A model generated the notes under the pieces. The model saw only the letters and a program-made list of their open reading frames with translations, was not told the origin of the DNA and made no database searches. A stretch of 64,000 bases of DNA from JAMQKA01 sp031569985 (GTDB lineage Bacteria; Bacteroidota; Rhodothermia; Balneolales; Balneolaceae): assembly GCF_031569985.1 (NCBI RefSeq), contig NZ_JAMQKA010000031.1:1-64000 (forward strand). Reading direction: 5' to 3'. Below, piece after piece: positions 44,488 to 53,820 of this stretch (positions are counted from its first letter, which is position 1; each line of letters starts with the position of its first letter). A program made the translations under genes and the position numbers.

Positions 44488-46190
44488 TGAGAAATTTTCT
44501 CCTGTTTGTATTGCTTTTCAATTCGATTTTCAATGAAATTTCCAAGAGACAGGTACCGCTGATAGAGATCTTCATAAGCCTGCACCTTATCCGGTTCGGG
44601 TTCATAAACCTCTCCAAAGCCGTTGCCCATCGACTCCTTGGCCTTTGAAACACTCTCAAATGATCCCGCTGCAGTGGCAGCAAACATCGCCGCACCACGT
44701 GCACAAACCTGGTCCGATTTGGCTATCTTGATCGGCATATCCAGGATATTTGCCAACGTTTGCATAACAAAAGGGGATTTCTTCGCTACGCCACCGAGGC
44801 CGATGATACCCTCGATGCGGATATCCTCATCGCGGAACCGTTCGACAATCGCCTTGGCCCCGAAACAGGTAGCTTCCACGAGGGCTTTGAACACTTTCGC
44901 CGCATCGCTGCCCAGATCGAGGCCTTCAATAGTCCCTTTGAGCAGCTGATTGGCATCGGGCGTTCGGCGACCATTCAGCCAGTCGAGAGCAACAATACCG
45001 GTGTCAACAGTTTCTATGTTAGATGCTTTTTCGGTTAATACGGGAAGCAGCTTGTTTTCCGCTTCTTTAATCAACGATTGCTTCTGCTCATCAGACAACA
45101 GGTCGCTCTGGCTAATCAACTCCTTGAATGGATCCAGTATCAAATCCCTGAACCAGGCATACACATCTCCAAAAGCGGACTGCCCAGCCTCAAGGCCCAC
45201 CATGCCCGGGATAACCGAGCCGTCAACCTGGCCGCAAATGCCCTGCACAAGATTGTCCTGTACGTCTTCATAAGGAGCCACCAGGATATCACAGGTTGAA
45301 GTGCCCATCACTTTGCTGAGAAAATAGGGCTCAATCTCGCCGCCTACTGCTCCCATATGGGCATCAAAAGCTCCCACTGCTATGACAACATCCTCCGGCA
45401 GGCCGAGCTTTTCCGCCCACTCTTTTGAGATGGTGCCGGCCGGTTCATCAGAAGTGAACGTTTTTTCGAACAACCGCTCCAGAACCCCGGCCAACAGCGG
45501 ATCCAGCTTGGTCAGAAATTCTTCACTGGGGAGTCCATCAAATTCTTCGTGCCAAAGTGCTTTGTGTCCCGCTGCACAACGGCTGCGTTTCATCTTGTGG
45601 ACATCAGTTTCACCGGTAAGCTCGTAGGGAATCCAGTCGCAAAGTTCGACCCAGGAATAGGCCGCATCGCGAATCGTCTCATCTTTGCGGAGCGTGTGTA
45701 GCATTTTGGCCCAGAACCATTCGGAGGAATATATCCCACCAACATACTTGGTGTAGTCCTGACCGCCCCATGTTTTGGCTAACTCTGTAATTTCTTCAGC
45801 CTCTTGGACGGCTGTGTGATCCTTCCATAGAATGAACATCGCGTTGGGGTTTTCGGCGAAATTATCCTTAAGAGCAAGCGGTGTCCCCGACCGGTCGACT
45901 GCAACCGGTGTGGACCCGGTCGTGTCCACTGCAATTCCTTTGACTCGGCCAACTACTTCATCGGAAACACTAGACAAAACCTCCTTCAGCGTATTTTCGA
46001 GCCCCTCAAGATAGTCCAGCGGATGCTGCCTGAATTGGTTGGCGGCGCTATCACAGTACAAGCCTTTTTTCCAGCGAGAGTAGTGATGTACAGACTCTGC
46101 TAATTGATTCCCTTCAATATCAACGAGAACTGATCGTACAGAATCAGTCCCGTAATCAATTCCAATGACGCATTCATTCTCAGATTTCAT
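44484..46190 (-). CDS. araB: L-ribulokinase
   Basis: This 568-residue FGGY-family kinase phosphorylates L-ribulose to L-ribulose 5-phosphate with ATP. The N-terminal ATPase-fold motif is IGIDYGTDSVRSVLVD. KGIAVDTTGSTPVAVD, LWKDHTAVQEAEEI, DWLNGRRTPDANQLLKG and GGVAKKSPFVMQTLANIL are typical of ribulokinases. It is the first gene of the operon and overlaps araD by 4 bp. An operator dyad is 208 bp upstream of the start. Confidence 0.97.
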   Translation of the reverse strand: MKSENECVIGIDYGTDSVRSVLVDIEGNQLAESVHHYSRWKKGLYCDSAANQFRQHPLDYLEGLENTLKEVLSSVSDEVVGRVKGIAVDTTGSTPVAVDRSGTPLALKDNFAENPNAMFILWKDHTAVQEAEEITELAKTWGGQDYTKYVGGIYSSEWFWAKMLHTLRKDETIRDAAYSWVELCDWIPYELTGETDVHKMKRSRCAAGHKALWHEEFDGLPSEEFLTKLDPLLAGVLERLFEKTFTSDEPAGTISKEWAEKLGLPEDVVIAVGAFDAHMGAVGGEIEPYFLSKVMGTSTCDILVAPYEDVQDNLVQGICGQVDGSVIPGMVGLEAGQSAFGDVYAWFRDLILDPFKELISQSDLLSDEQKQSLIKEAENKLLPVLTEKASNIETVDTGIVALDWLNGRRTPDANQLLKGTIEGLDLGSDAAKVFKALVEATCFGAKAIVERFRDEDIRIEGIIGLGGVAKKSPFVMQTLANILDMPIKIAKSDQVCARGAAMFAATAAGSFESVSKAKESMGNGFGEVYEPEPDKVQAYEDLYQRYLSLGNFIENRIEKQYKQEKISQ

Positions 46191-46397
46191 AGTTCCCTTT
46201 TATTTTCCCACAAATTATACAAACCTGTTCCATCAATAACCTTTACCAGTTAGAAATAGCCTCAAGATTAAAGAATAGATGATCAAATAACGCTTCTATG
46301 ATCTCCGAATTCTGTGCATCCTGCTGGAATATATCCTCCCGCTGATTGAGCAGATATCGCAGATAACAAAACCTAACCGGTAAATAGGTTTATTAAT

Positions 46398-46416
46398 AAG
46401 TGTAAATTAAACGCTT
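46398..46416. promoter_or_regulatory. AraR-like operator before araB
   Basis: AAGTGT-AAATTAA-ACGCTT is a 6-7-6 dyad with one mismatch, 208 bp before the araB start. Confidence 0.65.
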
Positions 46417-46562
46417 TTCTTTTTCAGGTACAAATATTTCCTCGTTTAACTTCTCCAGACCCGAACCTAGAATTTCAACGGTTTAAAAACAAGATTTCCT
46501 CTGTTATCTCGATTCCAAATTATTTTGAGTTAGCCTTATCTCGAACACAGGTTAATTAATAA

Positions 46563-46679
46563 TCCCATGCTTGGTCCCTATGCTCTGCGTTGGGACCTGT
46601 TGGGACGCTCTGCGTCCAGTATAACCTAGGGTGCCACAGAGACGCGGTGTGTCAGAGGGGCTTCCGCCGCAGAGCGGAA
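46563..46679 (-). repeat. Dispersed repeat B, copy 2 (inverted)
   Basis: It reads CCATGCTTGGTCCCTATGC, GTTGGGACCTGTTGGGACG, CGTCCAGTATAACC and GGGGCTTCCGCCGCAGAGCG, the reverse complement of the copies at 7771 and 58853. Confidence 0.7.
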
Positions 46680-46907
46680 ATGGGTGGAAGAGTCGTCGGG
46701 CTACCCGGAATACTGCTAAATGCCGGTATGCCGGTCAGCGACCGGTTTTTGGCAGCTGGAAAGTTAGTGGTTCAAAAGAAAATCGTAATGACTGTTTATC
46801 TTGAACTCAGGTTATTGTAGGTATTCTTACTTGCCTCAGTTCATAAATATTAATCACTGTTGTCCGGTACACCTTTGATTGCCCTGCTTCTCATTCCTGC
46901 TGTTCAT

Positions 46908-47146
46908 TTTTTTAGCGATGAAATCCGCCAGTGGATTGGGATGGGAGGTTTAATTTTCAGATTGGAGTCTTATTCCCTTTGTGGTATTCATTTTTTTATC
47001 GATAAAAAAACGAATCAAAAAAATCGCCGGCTGAGCTAAAGCTGATCTGAAGGGCTCTGCGTTCCGCTAAAAAAATCATAGATTTTTTCTTCACGCTCCA
47101 CTCCGTTTCCTTCCGGGCGGTCACCTTTACCAAGGCCGGAGGGACT
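46908..47146 (+). repeat. Dispersed repeat C, copy 2, with an extra 100 bp inside
   Basis: The blocks GTTCATTTTTTTAGCGATGA, AATCCGCCAGTGG, then TTTTTTCTTCACGCTCCAC and TTCCGGGCGGTCA match the 3706 copy in the same order. About 100 bp of additional sequence, including a second CATTTTTTTATCGAT, separates them here. Confidence 0.6.
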
Positions 47147-47419
47147 CAGTTCGTAATTGAGAATAAAGCAAGATTTTCTTTCTTAACGCCTCCACTTCTT
47201 TTGCCCCGGGCGGTTCATGAATCGCTAGACCGGGAATGATCAAAAATAGGGATTGTTCACTACCAAATATTTTTCCACGCCGAGAAGCTTTTAGCATCAG
47301 ATGGAAATCGAATCATTTCTGTTTGAGACTAGGAGTCTGTTGGACTTAGCCTAATCTACTGTTAACCATCCGGATTTGGCAGTTCCGTCCTATATCTGTG
47401 GAGCGATGGGTAGGCGGGG

Positions 47420-47605
47420 GACCTTCAGGCCTTAGACCTTCTGACTTTCGACTAAACTATCAACATCTCAACAACTCAACTGTTCAGCATCAGCCATGAG
47501 GGAAGAGAATTTAAATCATACTTCAACCTTCCAACCTTGGACTTTTAGACCTTCGACCTTCAACTCAACGCTTCAACATTTCAACACTTAAACAATTCAA
47601 CATCA
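47420..47605. repeat. Degenerate word-like low-complexity tract, copy 2
   Basis: CCTTAGACCTTCTGACTTTC, CTATCAACATCTCAACAACTC and CGACCTTCAACTCAACG-type words iterate without a fixed period. It shares long phrases with 41885-42025. Confidence 0.6.
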
Positions 47606-47613
47606 ACATGATT

Positions 47614-47660
47614 GAATTCGAAATCTGCACATATAGCTAAATATGTGCAGATTCGAATTC
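47614..47660. terminator. Long palindrome after the DUF3823 gene
   Basis: GAATTCGAAATCTGCACATAT (47614-47634, shown as the left arm with one bulged A) pairs with the right arm at 47641-47660 around a short loop. It lies 32 bp after the stop of the minus-strand DUF3823 gene, where a terminator would be expected, but lacks a U-run. Its length also fits a protein-binding palindrome. Confidence 0.55.
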
Positions 47661-47692
47661 GGAAGACTTAAAAAGATTTAGAGCTCTTCAAA

Positions 47693-48418
47693 TCACTGTA
47701 ACATGATTTTATGAACCTTGGAGTACAATGCGTCTTCTTTACCGTCAATTTCAACCGCAATGCGTGCAAAAACATATTCGCGGTTTGCGAGGTCTTCCGG
47801 CAGCGCACTCAGCGGAGGGGAATATGTATTCGCCCCATTTTCATCAATCTGATAAGGATTTTGCGGATCCCCAGTTTCACTGATCTGATTCCAGAAAAAG
47901 GAATTTTGTTGGATGCTGGTGAATCGCCCCGTACCAATGAAGAGCGTAACCCACGTTATATTGCGTGAGTCGTTTACCTCTTCAAGCGTAAAATCGGCAA
48001 CAATCTCACTGCCATCGAGCCTGATATCGGAACTTGCCACTTTGTAGAACGGCTCTACTTCGAACTGCATGTCTTTACTGCCGCTCAGTTCGAATTCCGT
48101 TGTATCTGTATTTGTAACCCAGGGTCCATCGCCAACCAGCTGAGTCATCTTATACTGTCCTTCAAAGAGTGAAGATGAGAATGTCCCATCCTGTCCCACT
48201 TCGACCGGTATTTTTTCGTAATCGGTGTAGCCGTCTTCCCAGATTTCCAGTTCAACAGCTCCACTGCGAAGTTGCAGGGTATCGCCGTCGTGAACGACAG
48301 CCCCTGTAAGGGTTGATTTAGGTTTATCGTAATTGTCGAACTCGGTAAGTCCACATCCGGCGACTGTTACCAGCACAGCCCCGAATATTATCGTTGATAT
48401 AATGGTTGTAAACTTCAT
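47693..48418 (-). CDS. DUF3823 family SusE-position lipoprotein
   Basis: This is a 241-residue lipoprotein (signal ending VTVAGC). The mature protein has two beta-sandwich-like halves: LTGAVVHDGDTLQLRSGAVE and a DUF3823-type EPFYKVASSDIRLDGSEIVA. Proteins of this type are encoded directly after susD in many polysaccharide loci and are thought to bind glycan at the cell surface, like SusE/SusF. It starts 30 bp after the susD stop and is the last gene of the operon. Confidence 0.8.
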   Translation of the reverse strand: MKFTTIISTIIFGAVLVTVAGCGLTEFDNYDKPKSTLTGAVVHDGDTLQLRSGAVELEIWEDGYTDYEKIPVEVGQDGTFSSSLFEGQYKMTQLVGDGPWVTNTDTTEFELSGSKDMQFEVEPFYKVASSDIRLDGSEIVADFTLEEVNDSRNITWVTLFIGTGRFTSIQQNSFFWNQISETGDPQNPYQIDENGANTYSPPLSALPEDLANREYVFARIAVEIDGKEDALYSKVHKIMLQ

Positions 48419-48448
48419 AACGCAAGATTTTTTGAATGAGCAATTATG

Positions 48449-50404
48449 TTAGTGGAACGGGTTCTGTACAAGCTCGGGATTGTTATTGATGGCATCCTGT
48501 GGAATACGCGCATAGTAGTTTGCCATCTGGAACCAACGGGCGTTTACAAAGCTTGGTGCCTGTGGTCCTATTTTGTCAAACACATACTTCCCGTGCATTG
48601 GTGTACCCGGACGATATACCCTGTATGGGTACAGCGCAGCAACATTTGCCGTCGGGTTTGAATCGTCACCGTTCCAAACCTGGTGTGCTCTTCTCCAGCG
48701 GATGAGATCCCAGAGTCGGTGACCTTCAAACGCCAGTTCAATGCGGCGTTCATTCATAATAGTTTCGAAATCGATGGAGGAACCATCCAGCATACCACTC
48801 TGCTCAAAGCCAGCACGTTCACGCAGTACGTTGATGTAGTCGGCTGCATCCTGTGCTGTAGCGGAACCGCCCAGCTGGCTCAGTTGATACGCTGCTTCGG
48901 CGGCATTCAGGTACATTTCCGACAAACGCATACGTACCCACCATGTATCACTCTGGGTACCACGCGTGCTCGCTCCAGTGGTATTATCCACAAACTTGCG
49001 CAGGTAAAAACCACTGGCACTTACGTTCTGAACCGTACGATGAGGTCCTCCTCCCGCGGTCAGGGTCCAGTCAACCTCGGGACCACCCTCTTCTCCTGAA
49101 TATGTGGAGCCGAGAGCACTTCCCTCTACGGTCTCATAGGAACCCGAGCTGGTATTCCAGACTTTAACACCTGCCTGCATTGGAACTGATTGTCCCCGAA
49201 AACTTTCACCGGGTACAATAACAGTCCCATCCATGCGACCATCTTTGCCTTCGAAGATCTCCCCAACACTATCGTAGTAGACATAATCACCGGTAGTGGC
49301 ATCGCGCGTTTGTAGTTCGCCCGAACTGCCATCTACATAGGGATACGCTTCAATGAGCCCGAGTCCGGGTGTCAGAGAGGATGAATCCAGGTTATCCTCA
49401 CGGATCGGTCTCGGTATATTGAAATAGGTAAACAGGTGACGGCGGTCTGCTGATGCCATGAAATCTTCGGCAAAGATAACTTCGTTATTACCATCCTTTA
49501 CCGTAACAGCCTGGTAAAAGTTCGCTCCCGGATCACCCGACACACCGTTATAGAGTGTGTTTGGGCTGTTTTGAATAACTTCTTCTGCAGCTGCGAGCGC
49601 TTCCTCATAATACCCTTGCGCCATTTCGCCCGGGATACCGACGAGACGTCCGCCATCTTCATTTTCAAGCGTTATCGGCTGGCTCATCCTGCTGTTGTGA
49701 TAAGCGACAGAACCGGCATACAACATCGTCCGGCTTTTGAGTGCCAGGGCTGTATACTTATTGGCTCGTGTCTGGCTGCCGGCATTATGACCCAGGCTGT
49801 CCTGGATGGCATCGAGCTCGCTGCCGATAAAGTTATAGATCTCGGCTTCGGTACTACGCGGAATCTGAACTGATGAGGGATCACCGCTGAAGTCATACTC
49901 CAGGGTTTCCGTAACCAGTGGTACTCCGCCCATTCGCTTCACATGCTGGAAATAGACCCAGGCCCTGAGAAACCGAAGTTCCGCCTTGAATTGGTTTTTC
50001 TGATCCGGATCCAGTTCAGTGGAATACTGGTCGATATTCTCAATCGCCAGGTTGAGATCACGAATCAGGTCGTAATCCCACAGAGCCCACCAAGTGGTCC
50101 CGTAGTTCTCAATATTAAGCAGACCGTCTCGGTTTTCCTGGCCAGACCACATGGCGTTGGTAAAGAGGGCAAATTCTGCCCATCCCTGCCCCTGACCGTC
50201 TGTCAACGAATGGAAACGGGGGAGCCGATCGTAGTAGTTGGCTAACAGGCCCTCAATCATCTCGGGGTCATTCCAGACCTGTTCTTCCGTAATGATACTC
50301 TCTGGCTCACGAACAAGCCAGTCACCATCACATCCTGTCATGGCAAACAGGAGTACAAACAATAGTGTATATCTGTTTAATGATTTCATAATCAAATTTC
50401 TCAT
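48449..50404 (-). CDS. SusD/RagB family glycan-binding lipoprotein (system 2)
   Basis: This surface lipoprotein partners with the SusC gene directly upstream. Start candidates are ATG 50404 (MRNLIMKSLN) and 50389; the frame extends to 50428, where it would overlap the susC stop. The signal ends LLFAMTGC, then DGDWLVREPESIITEEQVW. Family elements are FKAELRFLRAWVYFQHVKRM, RMRLSEMYLNAAEAAYQLSQ, IMNERRIELAFEGHRLWDLI and RWRRAHQVW. The C-terminus (YYARIPQDAINNNPELVQNP) is standard. Likely ligand: arabino-oligosaccharides, from context. Confidence 0.93.
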   Translation of the reverse strand: MRNLIMKSLNRYTLLFVLLFAMTGCDGDWLVREPESIITEEQVWNDPEMIEGLLANYYDRLPRFHSLTDGQGQGWAEFALFTNAMWSGQENRDGLLNIENYGTTWWALWDYDLIRDLNLAIENIDQYSTELDPDQKNQFKAELRFLRAWVYFQHVKRMGGVPLVTETLEYDFSGDPSSVQIPRSTEAEIYNFIGSELDAIQDSLGHNAGSQTRANKYTALALKSRTMLYAGSVAYHNSRMSQPITLENEDGGRLVGIPGEMAQGYYEEALAAAEEVIQNSPNTLYNGVSGDPGANFYQAVTVKDGNNEVIFAEDFMASADRRHLFTYFNIPRPIREDNLDSSSLTPGLGLIEAYPYVDGSSGELQTRDATTGDYVYYDSVGEIFEGKDGRMDGTVIVPGESFRGQSVPMQAGVKVWNTSSGSYETVEGSALGSTYSGEEGGPEVDWTLTAGGGPHRTVQNVSASGFYLRKFVDNTTGASTRGTQSDTWWVRMRLSEMYLNAAEAAYQLSQLGGSATAQDAADYINVLRERAGFEQSGMLDGSSIDFETIMNERRIELAFEGHRLWDLIRWRRAHQVWNGDDSNPTANVAALYPYRVYRPGTPMHGKYVFDKIGPQAPSFVNARWFQMANYYARIPQDAINNNPELVQNPFH

Positions 50405-50427
50405 CCTTTTATATCCTTGAATTTCCA

Positions 50428-53400
50428 TTAAAGCGACAAGTCAAACCCAAAGCTATACATGCTTTGGCGGGGATAAACCAGTCCGTTGGTCGCAGAAATT
50501 TCAGGGTCAATTTGATATTTCTTCATGTTATCAAATGAGTAGAGGTTGGTTCCCTTCACATAAACGCGCAGAGACTTCACACCCACTTGTGCCAACAGGT
50601 CCCTGGGGATTGTGTATCCCAGCTGCAGGTTCTGCAAGCGCAGGTACCACACATTATGCGTCCAATAGTTGTTGGACTGATAGTTGTAGTGGCCGTAGTT
50701 GGGTCCGCGATTGGCCGGGTAGTGTCCGGGGATCCATTCGCTCGTTGGATCGAACGGATCAGCACGGTGCCAGCGGTCCGTAAGCATGAACTCTGGAGAA
50801 TTACCGTTATTCTGGAAGAAGTAACGGAGCTCCCAATCACGGGTGTAGCTCTGCATAGCAGCACCTGCCAAATTGAAGCTCAGGTTTGCACCCTTGTAGG
50901 AAAAACTACCGTTGAACCCAAAGCTTGTGTACGGATTCCATCCCTGGGCATACCCAATAGGTCTCTGATCCAGGTCAGTAATGATTCCATCCCCGTTCAC
51001 ATCCTTGTAGATGAGATCACCGGGCAGAGCAGTTCTGTTGCCCTGGCCATCTATATTCACAGGATAGTTGTCGATCTGCTCTTGAGACTGGAACCGACCG
51101 ATCACCTGGTATCCCCAGGTAATAGCTGACCAGCGATCCTCGGGAGAATTCCTGTAATAATCCCAGGAGTTACCGGCCCTGAAGTTTTCATCGGAAAGAA
51201 CACGCCAACGAGACAACGTGGCATTAGCCCCGACTCTGTAACTAATGTCCTGGCCGATCTGTCCGTTATATGAAATAGACCCTTCAATTCCACGTGCTGC
51301 ATCGGAATTCAGGTTTTGAGGTGGCGTATCATAGCCAAGCTCCTCTGGAACGACCAGGTCCTGCGGGGTCGCCGGCAATCCATCGCGCCGACGTTCAAAC
51401 ACGTCGATCGTAGCTGAGAGCCGGTCATCAAAGAATGAGATGTCGAGACCGATATTCTTGGTAACTGCAGTAATCCAGCTGACGTTTGTAATCGGCCTGC
51501 CTCTGGGACCGACACCGGTGTAGTAGCTGCCGTCAAACACGGAACTACCGGCATAATAATCATAACCCGATCGGTAACTAAATGGGGCAATAATGAAGTT
51601 GTTACCCGAGTCTGTTTCACTACCAGTTCGCCCGTACGACGCACGTATCTTCAGATTACTGATTGTGTTTCCAAAAGCATCATCGAAGAACTCCTCTTCA
51701 GACACTCTCCATCCTGCTGAAATCCCCGGGAAAAAGCCCCAACGGTTATCCTCAGGAAACAGGAAGGAACCATCGTAACGACCGAGCAGCTCAAGAAGGT
51801 ACTTTTCATCATAATTGTAATTGAACCTGCCTACATAACCAGCATGGGCCTGTTTCTCAATGGCGTGAATCAAGAGATCCTGATTCGAGAAGCTCATAAC
51901 GTTGATATAGTTGTTGTCGGGGACGGTATGAATCCGTTGTTCGTCCCCCCTGAAATCGGATCGCTCATAAGCCGCCAGTGCCGAGATGCTGTGATTCCCG
52001 ATATCTACACTGTAATCAGCCTGGAAAGATAAAAAGCGATTGACGTTATTCCGCCAACGGCGTTCTCTCCAGGGATTGTCGTTCCCCTGTACGGGAATGT
52101 ATTCATCGTTCTCTTCGTCATACTGGTAGGCATTATAGGTATATTCGAAACCATCAAAGTCCCATGAACCGATTTGGTAGGAACCTGTTCCACTCAGGGT
52201 AAGGCCGAAATCGAAATCGTACTCTGCATTGATATTAAACCTACCCTGGCGCCAAATGTCATTAACCCATCCAGTAATATCTCTTGTATATGTGGCCGGG
52301 TTGACGTTAACGTTATGCACATCATTTACATAATTCGGGTTGTTATTGGCATACGGGGCTTCCGTCGGCCACATAGAGAATACACTCAGGAAGGGGTTGA
52401 AGTAATCATCGAGGCCCGGGACTCCCACATTTTGCCGGTTCTCCATCCGGGCACTTATTTCAGCGCCGAGAGTCAGCCTGTCAGATATCGTACCTTCAAT
52501 ATTGGCTTGAATATTTGTACGATCAAAACTGTAATCTTCAATTACCGCTTTCTGTGTTAGATGAGTTGCAGAAAGATAGTAGCTGATCGATTCTGAACCC
52601 CCAGAAACACTGGCACCCAGCTGATTTTGCGGCACCATTGGCTCCATGACGATATCATAGTAGTCATAGCTTTGGTATTCGCCGCCTCCCTGCCGCCAGT
52701 TCTGGAGCTCTTCCTCGGTATACGGCAGTTGTGTCTCTCCCCGGTTTTGAGCAGCATAAACCTTCCCACGGACATACTGGTAGGCATTGGCCGGTTGCGG
52801 ATACCGGGTATAATTCTGCCAGCCATAGTAACCATTAATATTAATTTCGGTGTCCTGCCCGTATCCGCCATCCTTGGTTTGTACCAAAACAACACCGCTG
52901 GAAGCTCGCAAACCATAGACGGCGGCGGAAGCATCCTTAAGTACGGAAATACTTTCAATATCTCCCTGTCCCAGCTGGGCAAAGTCACCCTCTGTTGAGG
53001 GGACACCGTCAATCACAAACAGCGGATCACCCAGGTTACGGATCTCTATCTGGGGTGGTGAACCCGGTCGCGCATCTGCCTGTCGGGCGGTCACCCCCTG
53101 TACCTTACCTACAAGAGCATCACCTGTAGTCACTGATGGCGTTTCCTGTAGATCTTCTGAGCTCACAGAGCTAATGGAGCCGGTAACACTTTCTACCTGC
53201 TGTTCGCCATATCCTACAACGACCATCTCTTCACCGGTAACGACCTGGGGCTGCATTGATATGTCGATTTCAGTCCGTCCATTTATTGGAACTTCTCTTG
53301 TTTGAAACCCCACAAAGGAAAATACCAGCGTATCCTGGAGAGAAGGAACGGTTAACTGGTAATTACCTTCACTATTTGTCGATGTCCCTATTGAAGTACC

Positions 53401-53550
53401 CTTGACTACAATATTAACCCCTGGAAGGGTTTCCTGGTTGGCCTGCGTGGTGACCGTACCAGAAACTTGTTGCGCATGGACATCATTTTGCCATATAAAT
53501 ATGAGGGCAAACATGAGAAACCCCATGATCTTCTTTGTAACTTTGTACAT
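50428..53550 (-). CDS. SusC/RagA TonB-dependent transporter without STN domain (system 2)
   Basis: This 1040-residue importer has a signal peptide (FLMFALIFIWQNDVHAQ). The mature protein starts directly with the CarboxypepD_reg-like domain (QETLPGVNIVVKGTSIGTST), then the plug (EEMVVVGYGEQQVESVTGSI, GVVLVQTKDGG) and a barrel ending MYSFGFDLSL. It lacks the N-terminal STN signalling domain of system 1, so it should not use an ECF sigma/FecR relay. Two AraR-like operators lie at 124 and 252 bp upstream, so control by the AraR-like repressor is more likely. It heads the susC-susD-DUF3823 operon. Confidence 0.93.
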   Translation of the reverse strand: MYKVTKKIMGFLMFALIFIWQNDVHAQQVSGTVTTQANQETLPGVNIVVKGTSIGTSTNSEGNYQLTVPSLQDTLVFSFVGFQTREVPINGRTEIDISMQPQVVTGEEMVVVGYGEQQVESVTGSISSVSSEDLQETPSVTTGDALVGKVQGVTARQADARPGSPPQIEIRNLGDPLFVIDGVPSTEGDFAQLGQGDIESISVLKDASAAVYGLRASSGVVLVQTKDGGYGQDTEININGYYGWQNYTRYPQPANAYQYVRGKVYAAQNRGETQLPYTEEELQNWRQGGGEYQSYDYYDIVMEPMVPQNQLGASVSGGSESISYYLSATHLTQKAVIEDYSFDRTNIQANIEGTISDRLTLGAEISARMENRQNVGVPGLDDYFNPFLSVFSMWPTEAPYANNNPNYVNDVHNVNVNPATYTRDITGWVNDIWRQGRFNINAEYDFDFGLTLSGTGSYQIGSWDFDGFEYTYNAYQYDEENDEYIPVQGNDNPWRERRWRNNVNRFLSFQADYSVDIGNHSISALAAYERSDFRGDEQRIHTVPDNNYINVMSFSNQDLLIHAIEKQAHAGYVGRFNYNYDEKYLLELLGRYDGSFLFPEDNRWGFFPGISAGWRVSEEEFFDDAFGNTISNLKIRASYGRTGSETDSGNNFIIAPFSYRSGYDYYAGSSVFDGSYYTGVGPRGRPITNVSWITAVTKNIGLDISFFDDRLSATIDVFERRRDGLPATPQDLVVPEELGYDTPPQNLNSDAARGIEGSISYNGQIGQDISYRVGANATLSRWRVLSDENFRAGNSWDYYRNSPEDRWSAITWGYQVIGRFQSQEQIDNYPVNIDGQGNRTALPGDLIYKDVNGDGIITDLDQRPIGYAQGWNPYTSFGFNGSFSYKGANLSFNLAGAAMQSYTRDWELRYFFQNNGNSPEFMLTDRWHRADPFDPTSEWIPGHYPANRGPNYGHYNYQSNNYWTHNVWYLRLQNLQLGYTIPRDLLAQVGVKSLRVYVKGTNLYSFDNMKKYQIDPEISATNGLVYPRQSMYSFGFDLSL

Positions 53551-53673
53551 AAATTATCCCCTTTTTAGGTTGAAATTATATTTCCCGGCAGGCAATTCTT
53601 TGGTAATGCTACCTTGGCAAAATTCCTGCCTCACACCCTTTAGCTAATACTTCAGAAGAGGGTTTTATATATG

Positions 53674-53692
53674 TAGTGTCAATACAACACTT
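53674..53692. promoter_or_regulatory. AraR-like operator, proximal site of susC system 2
   Basis: TAGTGT-CAATACA-ACACTT is a 6-7-6 dyad with one mismatch, 123 bp before the susC start. Confidence 0.65.
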
Positions 53693-53801
53693 AATATTTT
53701 TTTATATCAATCGGAAATGCAAACTCACAGAAAGGAAATTTTCAACACTCACACTGAAAACTCAAACTATTTGACTGGCAAACAGTTATAGAAACGATAA
53801 T

Positions 53802-53820
53802 AAATGTGTTATATACACTT
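53802..53820. promoter_or_regulatory. AraR-like operator, distal site of susC system 2
   Basis: AAATGT-GTTATAT-ACACTT is a 6-7-6 dyad with one mismatch, 128 bp from the proximal site (start to start). The pair could be bridged by DNA looping. Confidence 0.6.

Larger units (their letters stand above)
46191..47692. other. 1.5-kb intergenic region, operator plus four repeat families
   Basis: No gene is seen. In order it contains the AraR-like operator (46398), repeat B (46563), repeat C (46908), repeat F (about 47187-47240), the word-like tract (47420-47605) and a long palindrome (47614). Confidence 0.5.
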
